A DNA stretch of 64,000 nucleotides. It comes from an uncultured Eubacteriales bacterium (lineage in GTDB: Bacteria > Bacillota > Clostridia > Oscillospirales > Oscillospiraceae). The stretch is taken from the NCBI GenBank assembly GCA_900315595.1, contig OMZQ01000007.1, positions 62,001 to 126,000 on the forward strand, in the 5' to 3' direction. Shown here in pieces: positions 59,397-64,000 of the stretch (the stretch's first letter is position 1; every line of letters begins with the position of its first letter). The position numbers and the translations under genes were made by a program. The notes under the pieces are model-generated. The model was given only the letters and a program-made list of their open reading frames with translations. It searched no databases and had not been told where the DNA came from.

Positions 59397-60610
59397 TAAC
59401 TTCCTCCATTCAGCTTTGCCTGATCCGCGATTTTGTCCAGCGGAATGTAATTTTCCAGCACGACGAGCTGATCCAGCCCGTCCAGCGGCGTCATGCCGAT
59501 CTTGTCGCGGACCTCGTTTCCCGTTACGATCCCGCGAACATAAAGCTCGCGGAAAACGGTGCTGGTCGTCTGGAGATCGTAGGCGTATAAACTCTGGACG
59601 TTGAAGCGGAAATACCAGCTCTCGGAAATCAGCAGCTTCCGCGTCAGCTCCTGCTCGATGCTGTGGGCGAGCGGCAGGATCGTCGCCGAGACGAAATTGT
59701 TCCAGGCGTCCTTGTTAAACTCTCCGACGCCCAGCACGAAGGCCGGCACACCGAGAATCGCGGCGACGGTCTTTTTGTTGAGTGTTACTGTGTCAGATAT
59801 AGCCAGATCGTTCAGACTGAGCGGCTTGATCTGTTCCACTTGGAACTGCTCGGCCGGGATGATCCATGGCTCGCCGACTTTGCCGTTCTTGAGGTAATCG
59901 TTCCGGAGCTTATCGCGTCCCTCCGGCGAGGAAAACTCCTCCGTCAGCGCGTCCACCTTGACGATCAGATTCGGGCGGAACTCGGAACTCATGAAGGCGT
60001 TTTCTGTCTTCTGGGCCTGCCGGAGATTTTTGGCGATGTCGCTGAGGACCACCCTGAAGCCCTGCCCCTTCCACGGTCGCGCGGGGTCTGGATTCGAAAC
60101 GAAATGCAGCAGGTTCTCCGGATCGTAGGGCTTGCCGTCGATCAGGATCTCATAGCCGAGCGCACGGCTCTTCGCCTGTAGCTGCACCCGGCTCGGAGCG
60201 ATCTTGATCATGTCGCCCAGCAGGCCCTTTTCGGTCATGGGCACGACCACCGCGTTTCCGTCGCCATCGATCAGCATCGTCTGAACGATGTCCTCCATCC
60301 AGATCTGCCGTGTCTGCCAGCGATTCGGATAGACGTCAATGTGCTTCGAAAGCTCGTTTTTCACGCGGTAATCGCCGCCGGTCTTGCTGTTACTCATCAG
60401 ATGGATCGTCATGCTGCCGATCAGCTGGGCGATCTTCCGCACGCCGGCGAGGATGTCCGGATTGTGCGCGAGCGTGGTGTAGCCTGGGACTACAATGTCC
60501 CCGCCCGCTTCGAGCCAGACGGCCAGCGCGGAGGGATTCTGCGCCGATTCTTCCCGGGCTTGTTCGGATCGTTTCGCTTTCGACTTGCGGAAAAGGATAA
60601 CTACCACCAT
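59396..60610 (-). CDS. Phage portal protein, HK97 family
   Basis: A 404-residue dodecameric ring subunit through which DNA enters the head. Key stretches: V-R-K-I-A-Q-L-I-G-S-M-T-I-H-L, P-A-R-P-W-K-G-Q-G-F, Q-I-K-P-L-S-L-N-D-L-A, A-I-L-G-V-P-A-F-V-L-G and L-P-L-A-H-S-I-E-Q-E-L-T-R-K-L. All match HK97-type portals. The ATG at 60610 overlaps the terminase stop (ATGGTGGTAG). This is the only portal gene seen in the window, although two terminases and two capsids are present. Confidence 0.93.
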   Translation of the reverse strand: MVVVILFRKSKAKRSEQAREESAQNPSALAVWLEAGGDIVVPGYTTLAHNPDILAGVRKIAQLIGSMTIHLMSNSKTGGDYRVKNELSKHIDVYPNRWQTRQIWMEDIVQTMLIDGDGNAVVVPMTEKGLLGDMIKIAPSRVQLQAKSRALGYEILIDGKPYDPENLLHFVSNPDPARPWKGQGFRVVLSDIAKNLRQAQKTENAFMSSEFRPNLIVKVDALTEEFSSPEGRDKLRNDYLKNGKVGEPWIIPAEQFQVEQIKPLSLNDLAISDTVTLNKKTVAAILGVPAFVLGVGEFNKDAWNNFVSATILPLAHSIEQELTRKLLISESWYFRFNVQSLYAYDLQTTSTVFRELYVRGIVTGNEVRDKIGMTPLDGLDQLVVLENYIPLDKIADQAKLNGGS

Positions 60611-62343
60611 CCTTTCGTCTGATTTTTCGCCAGGGCTTCCTGGTGCCGGACGCAGGCCATCACGGCCGCGTCGAAAATGTCGATCCTCATTTCTTGGGCA
60701 TACTTCTCATAGAGGATCATCTGGTTGCTCTTCTCGATCCCGCGCACGTTTGAGATGCAGTATTCAAAAGCAGGGGAGTGAAGATAGTAAAACTCCCGGT
60801 TTTTGATCTTCGCCTCAATGTGCCGGAATCCGTCTGAGAGCATGTAATAATACTGCGGCTGATCGAGCACGTTAAATTTCGCCTGTTTCATCAGCAGCCA
60901 GTATTCCTTGGCGAACTTCCGGTCATGGCCGACCTCGGCGATTTTGAAGCCCTGACTGCGCCGCTCTTTGTACCACTTGACGACGTCTGCGGCCTGCACC
61001 GTCGGCGCGTTGCAGAGCGTAAGATCTCCGTCGTCCTCCCAGCCGAAAAGCGGGATGTTGTCTTCGTCGGCCTTCTGCTGGGCCTGCGGCCGCGGGAACC
61101 ATGCATGCGGTACAACGATGTCCACGTCTACTACTTTTCCGTCCTTGCGCTTGTAACCGTAAAGCGTGCCGTAGAGGCAGGCAGCGGTCAGATCGAAGAC
61201 GCGGGAAAGGTCGGTGCCGCCGTACCACTTGACGGGCAGCTTGGCCAGCTCCTCGACGGTCCAGGAGTAGAGCGCATCGGAGCGCTTTACTTCGTCCAGG
61301 TCGAAGTAGGCCAGCATAGCGGTCGTGTAGATGTCCAGCGACCGGCTGAGGAAGTCCTTCCGCATTTGCGGATCGTTTGCCGCCTGATTCGCGTCGGCGG
61401 CCATGTCCTCGGCGCGGATCGTGACGCCATAGGACGGATTCGCTTTTTGATGCTGGATCGGATTCGTGTAATCGACCGCTCCGGAATCCGGATCCTTGTC
61501 GGCCCTGGCGATAAAACCGAAGAGGCTCTCGTCTCTGGCCTGCCCGCTCAGAACTTTGACAACGTACTCCTGGCGCTGATAACAGAAGCTGTTGACGTTG
61601 TCGCCAGCGGTCGTGATGCCGATGACCAGCTTCTGGTTGCCGTAGGCCTTCGTGGCCTCCTTCAGGCGGTTGTAGATCGCGGCATTTTTCAGAGCGTGGA
61701 GCTCGTCCACGATCACGAAGGATCCGTTGAGGGAATCCAGCCGGTCGGGGCTGGCCGCCAGTGCCTCGATTCGAAGGCTGCCGTCGCCGAACTCTCGATA
61801 GATGGAATGCTCCGTTGAATTGTCGCGAAGGCGGAAGTTGACGCCCTCGCCCATGCGGACGATGTTCCATCGAAGGAATTCGAAGCTCTGCATGGCCTGG
61901 CGAAGTGATGCGGCTGCGATGTAAACCGACGCGCCGGCGTGCATCCGGAGCAGGGAGACGCCCCAGGCGAGCGCCGCAACGAATGAAGTCTTGCCGTTTT
62001 TGCGCGGGACCTCGATGAATGCTTCGGTGTATTTCCGCTCGTTCGTCCCGATCTGGAAAATGCCGAGCAGGTTGTAAACGATGAACTTCTGCCAGGCCTG
62101 CAGCAAAAGCGGCTTTCCTGCGAGAGACTTTCCGTCGATGGCGGTTCCTTGCTTGTGGCGGATCGTGCGCTCGATCACGCCGATCACGAAATCAGGATCC
62201 CGGCGCCGCAGCTCGTAGCCGCTGCCCGGCTCCAGATCAGCCAAAAAGCGTTTGCACGATAACACGATTTCAGCGCCGGCGGGAATCGATCCGGCTACCA
62301 CGTCGTTCGCGTAGCGCAGAACCTCAGCGTGGTGATCTGTCAT
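60601..62343 (-). CDS. Terminase large subunit of the HK97 module
   Basis: A 580-residue packaging ATPase/nuclease of the Terminase_1 (YmfN/phi-C31-like) type. Walker A is E-V-P-R-K-N-G-K-T-S with Lys118, Walker B F-V-I-V-D-E-L-H with Asp213 and Glu214, then G-I-T-T-A-G as coupling motif. The nuclease domain has W-Y-G-G-T-D-L-S-R-V-F-D-L-T and later G-H-D-R-K-F-A-K-E-Y. Start overlaps the TerS stop by ATGA. It is clearly distinct from the terminase at 41.1-42.5 kb. Confidence 0.94.
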   Translation of the reverse strand: MTDHHAEVLRYANDVVAGSIPAGAEIVLSCKRFLADLEPGSGYELRRRDPDFVIGVIERTIRHKQGTAIDGKSLAGKPLLLQAWQKFIVYNLLGIFQIGTNERKYTEAFIEVPRKNGKTSFVAALAWGVSLLRMHAGASVYIAAASLRQAMQSFEFLRWNIVRMGEGVNFRLRDNSTEHSIYREFGDGSLRIEALAASPDRLDSLNGSFVIVDELHALKNAAIYNRLKEATKAYGNQKLVIGITTAGDNVNSFCYQRQEYVVKVLSGQARDESLFGFIARADKDPDSGAVDYTNPIQHQKANPSYGVTIRAEDMAADANQAANDPQMRKDFLSRSLDIYTTAMLAYFDLDEVKRSDALYSWTVEELAKLPVKWYGGTDLSRVFDLTAACLYGTLYGYKRKDGKVVDVDIVVPHAWFPRPQAQQKADEDNIPLFGWEDDGDLTLCNAPTVQAADVVKWYKERRSQGFKIAEVGHDRKFAKEYWLLMKQAKFNVLDQPQYYYMLSDGFRHIEAKIKNREFYYLHSPAFEYCISNVRGIEKSNQMILYEKYAQEMRIDIFDAAVMACVRHQEALAKNQTKGWW

Positions 62344-62708
62344 GCCTTCGCCAGCTCCTTCAGGGCGGCGGTCAGCGGACTGTCGGCTTCTTTTGCTTTC
62401 CCGCTCTCCCCGGTGATCCGCTTCAGGGCGCTCGGCGTCAGGCCGAGGTCGCGCCAGTAGGCGAGCGCCTGGGCGTTCAGGTCCATCCAGACGCGGAGCA
62501 GAGGATTCCGCTCCATGTAGACGGAGCCGGAGACGTTCTCGTGTTCAATCACCGGATGGCTGCCTTCCTCCTCGTACTGTTCGAGGGCTCGGTCGCGCTG
62601 CTCCAGGACGCCGGCAAGCGTCACAATGGCGTCGGTGTAGGCCTTGTCATAAGTGCCGGCCAGCTTGCAGCGCCGGATGATCTGTGTTTTCCATTGTTTC
62701 GCGGTCAA
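62340..62708 (-). CDS. Terminase small subunit, P27 family
   Basis: A 122-residue DNA-recognition subunit. The T-Y-D-K-A-Y-T-D-A-I-V-T-L-A-G-V-L-E-Q-R helix, G-S-V-Y-M-E-R-N-P-L-L-R-V-W-M-D-L and A-L-A-Y-W-R-D-L-G-L-T-P-S-A are the P27 signature. The start is a TTG at 62708 preceded by GGAGGTG; no ATG is suitably placed. It is translationally coupled to TerL. Confidence 0.9.
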   Translation of the reverse strand: MTAKQWKTQIIRRCKLAGTYDKAYTDAIVTLAGVLEQRDRALEQYEEEGSHPVIEHENVSGSVYMERNPLLRVWMDLNAQALAYWRDLGLTPSALKRITGESGKAKEADSPLTAALKELAKA

Positions 62709-62824
62709 AAACGATCACCTCCGAGCCATGGTAAAAGGCAGGCCGGGAAAAGGCTGGCCTAAAAACCCGCCGTGTATAAAAAGGCCAGTAGCCGCCATTA
62801 GAACCGGCGCTAAATTCTACGAAT

Positions 62825-63100
62825 TTAGAGGGGGGGGACATAGCCGGAGCCGGGCCTGCGCCTCTGGTTCGCTTTTTTGGCCTTTTCCGGGTGCATTTTG
62901 TTATGGCAACTATGGCACAAACTGATCAAATTGCTCAATTCATAGGCTAATTCCGGCGCGGCGTCAACGTGCGCCACGTGGTGGACCTCCGTCGCCTGGA
63001 CCTGCTTGCCGTAGCGCTTGCATATCTGGCAGATGTAATGATCCCTGCGCAGCGCCACGCCGCGCAGGTGCTTCCATTTCGGCGAATCGTAAGAGAACAT
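62825..63100 (-). CDS. HNH endonuclease
   Basis: About 91 residues. The HNH fold is clear: C-Q-I-C-K-R-Y-G-K zinc knuckle, E-V-H-H-V-A-H-V motif, then L-S-N-L-I-S-L-C-H-S-C-H-N-K-M-H. HNH proteins placed directly before TerS-TerL assist packaging-site cleavage in HK97-like phages. The start is uncertain: ATG at 63100 is used, with a TTG at 63118 as the alternative; neither has a strong ribosome site. Confidence 0.88.
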   Translation of the reverse strand: MFSYDSPKWKHLRGVALRRDHYICQICKRYGKQVQATEVHHVAHVDAAPELAYELSNLISLCHSCHNKMHPEKAKKANQRRRPGSGYVPPL

Positions 63101-63118
63101 AACTTCATTTAACGACAA

Positions 63119-63143
63119 TGGCAGGCGCGTCGAGCGCCTGCCA
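63119..63143 (-). terminator. Hairpin between the regulator and HNH genes
   Basis: GGCAGGCGC pairs with GCGCCTGCC around a GTCGA loop, in the 108-bp gap upstream of the HNH gene. It lacks a clear U-run, so it may attenuate rather than fully terminate transcription from the regulator gene. Confidence 0.4.
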
Positions 63144-63226
63144 CCGTCTCAGGAGGTACGAGAAAAGCAACTATGTCAAGAAAGGCCCTGTGGATTCCCG
63201 ATTTCCACAATGCCATTATAGCACGG

Positions 63227-63664
63227 TCAGGAGTGCCATTCTATGCCATCATCTGCCCGCGCGAGCTTCTCCAGAACCCTTCCGTGAATCCGGTGGACCT
63301 GCCGCCACGAATAATTCATTTCGATGCAGACCTGCTCCCAGGTTTTCCCCTCGATGTACCGGCATCTGATCAGGCGCCGCTCCACCGGATCGCTGAGCGT
63401 GCCGATCAGCTGCTCGATCTCGGTGATCGCCTGAACGGCCTGGTCGAGCTTCGCGGCGTAGTCCTCGCGCAGGTTGATCAGCCTGGACGCACGGTCTCCG
63501 GTTGGATCAGAGACGGCAGCCTTCCGCGGCAGGCCGCTCTTCGCCGGAGCGCCCGGCGTGTAGGCGATCGCCTCCAGCCGCCGGATCTGTTCGGCAATCT
63601 GATCCCGTTCGTGCGTGAGATCGATGTAACGATAGAGCTTAGCCTTGATCGCTTGTTTGTTCAT
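63227..63664 (-). CDS. DUF1492/ArpU-like phage transcription regulator
   Basis: A 145-residue helical protein. A central coiled-coil region precedes a sigma-region-4-like helix-turn-helix: L-S-D-P-V-E-R-R-L-I-R-C-R-Y-I-E-G-K-T-W-E-Q-V with W-R-Q-V-H-R-I-H-G-R-V-L-E-K-L. Such proteins sit at the end of the early region in Firmicutes phages and switch on late genes. Its place directly before HNH and terminase genes fits this. GAGGAG sets the start, which overlaps the previous gene by 26 bp. Confidence 0.82.
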   Translation of the reverse strand: MNKQAIKAKLYRYIDLTHERDQIAEQIRRLEAIAYTPGAPAKSGLPRKAAVSDPTGDRASRLINLREDYAAKLDQAVQAITEIEQLIGTLSDPVERRLIRCRYIEGKTWEQVCIEMNYSWRQVHRIHGRVLEKLARADDGIEWHS

Positions 63665-63869
63665 GGTTGTCTCTCCTCTTTTTAGCCTCTTCGGTAATCT
63701 CTCTGAGTGTCATATCCATTGCTTCACTAAGACTCAATATGAACTCGGCACCCTGTCCATTCTGTGTCTCCATTCCGAAGGCGAAGCCTCTGAGACCTCC
63801 CGCGATTCGATGAAGACTGACAAACTGCTCCGGCTTCATTACCAGCCTGTCTTTTTGTTCCTTTGGCAT
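63639..63869 (-). CDS. Small phage protein of unknown function
   Basis: A 76-residue soluble protein starting M-P-K-E-Q-K-D-R-L-V-M-K-P-E-Q and containing L-S-L-S-E-A-M-D-M-T-L-R-E-I-T-E-E-A-K-K. AAGGAGGAG lies 7 bp before the ATG. It is coupled to the late-gene regulator by a 26-bp overlap. No domain recognised. Confidence 0.7.
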   Translation of the reverse strand: MPKEQKDRLVMKPEQFVSLHRIAGGLRGFAFGMETQNGQGAEFILSLSEAMDMTLREITEEAKKRRDNHEQTSDQG

Positions 63870-63942
63870 TGTGGACTCCTCCTTTTACGTCACTGGGGCC
63901 ATTGCCCCGGCATCGGCATCTTGTGTAGCATCTTTAAGGCAA

Positions 63943-64000
63943 TCATGCGACCCTGTCCGTTGGTCCGCGCTCCCGCTCGATCCGGTACCGGATGTATTGA
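63943..64000 (-). CDS. C-terminal end of a further phage gene (cut by window edge)
   Basis: The last 18 codons of a minus-strand frame, Q-Y-I-R-Y-R-I-E-R-E-R-G-P-T-D-R-V-A then TGA at 63943-63945. The charged tail and the tight phage layout suggest a real gene end, but too little is visible to name it. The 70-bp gap to the next gene holds only its AAGGAGG site and an 18-codon frame of doubtful meaning. Confidence 0.4.
   Translation of the reverse strand, partial: QYIRYRIERERGPTDRVA

Larger units (their letters stand above)
41055..64000 (-). mobile_element. Prophage block with two structural modules, right end outside window
   Basis: Some thirty tightly packed genes on one strand, almost all with ATGA-type overlaps or short gaps. 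In transcription order: an HK97-type siphophage module (63.1 to 50.4 kb), a fibre/holin cassette (50.5 to 48.6 kb), and an N4-gp56-type head module with its own TerS and TerL (48.6 to 41.1 kb). No integrase, repressor or replication genes are in view; they would lie beyond 64 kb. The left border is inferred from the ytvI stop codon, and no attachment-site repeat could be verified. Confidence 0.85.

Noticed and set aside
63890-63946. An 18-codon frame between two phage genes
   Set aside because: It overlaps the upstream stop by ATGA but is too short and has no clear ribosome site or conserved feature.

Overview
The window reads as chromosome of a GC-rich, anaerobic, endospore-forming member of the Clostridia, most like the Oscillospiraceae/Ruminococcaceae of the gut. 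The evidence is a set of sporulation and germination genes (spoIIP, spoIVB, yunB, a GerA-family germinant receptor subunit, a ytvI-like gene), rubrerythrin, clostridial gene families (M32 carboxypeptidase, Met-gamma-lyase fold protein, DUF362, DUF6465) and Gram-positive style AGGAGG ribosome binding sites. No rRNA or tRNA gene, CRISPR array or integrase was seen.

1-41 kb is host chromosome. From left to right: polyamine genes speE (partial) and speA behind a structured, terminator-ended leader; pgi; spoIIP; a cassette of HPr-kinase-like protein, PqqD, nucleotidyltransferase and ABC exporter that resembles the accessory part of a lasso-peptide locus but has no cyclase, protease or precursor; a GH13 glycosidase; a membrane protein with five RanBP2-type zinc fingers; a TraB-type lipoprotein; two related lipoproteins; spoIVB; an alpha-oxoamine synthase overlapping a short-chain dehydrogenase (sphingoid-base-like chemistry); a DUF2974 hydrolase; yunB-ligA; rubrerythrin; a GerA-family gene; rnhA; then DUF362, psuK, psuG and an M32 peptidase in one direction; a Met-gamma-lyase-like protein; a REP-associated tyrosine transposase embedded in REP palindromes; msrA; an orphan ATP-cone protein and membrane proteins; a kinase-like receptor lacking the HRD aspartate; an amidase and ytvI.

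41-64 kb is phage DNA, all on the minus strand and running off the right edge. Read in its transcription direction it holds first a complete-looking HK97-type siphophage structural module (HNH, TerS, TerL, portal, protease, capsid, connectors, tail tube, tape measure, distal tail, tail-associated protein), then a tail-fibre and holin cassette, then a second, unrelated set of head genes (gp6-like connector, coiled-coil protein, scaffold-like protein, N4-gp56-type capsid, large propeller-like protein, second TerS, second TerL). The second set has no recognisable portal and ends only 6 bp from the stop codon of ytvI. Two terminases and two major capsid families in one co-oriented block is the most unusual feature of the window.

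Other notable points are the REP/RAYT system, with a further REP copy near 2.3 kb, the candidate cis-regulatory RNA before speA, and three tandem 22-bp repeats directly upstream of a lipoprotein promoter. Function names rest on motifs recognised by eye; no database search was run.
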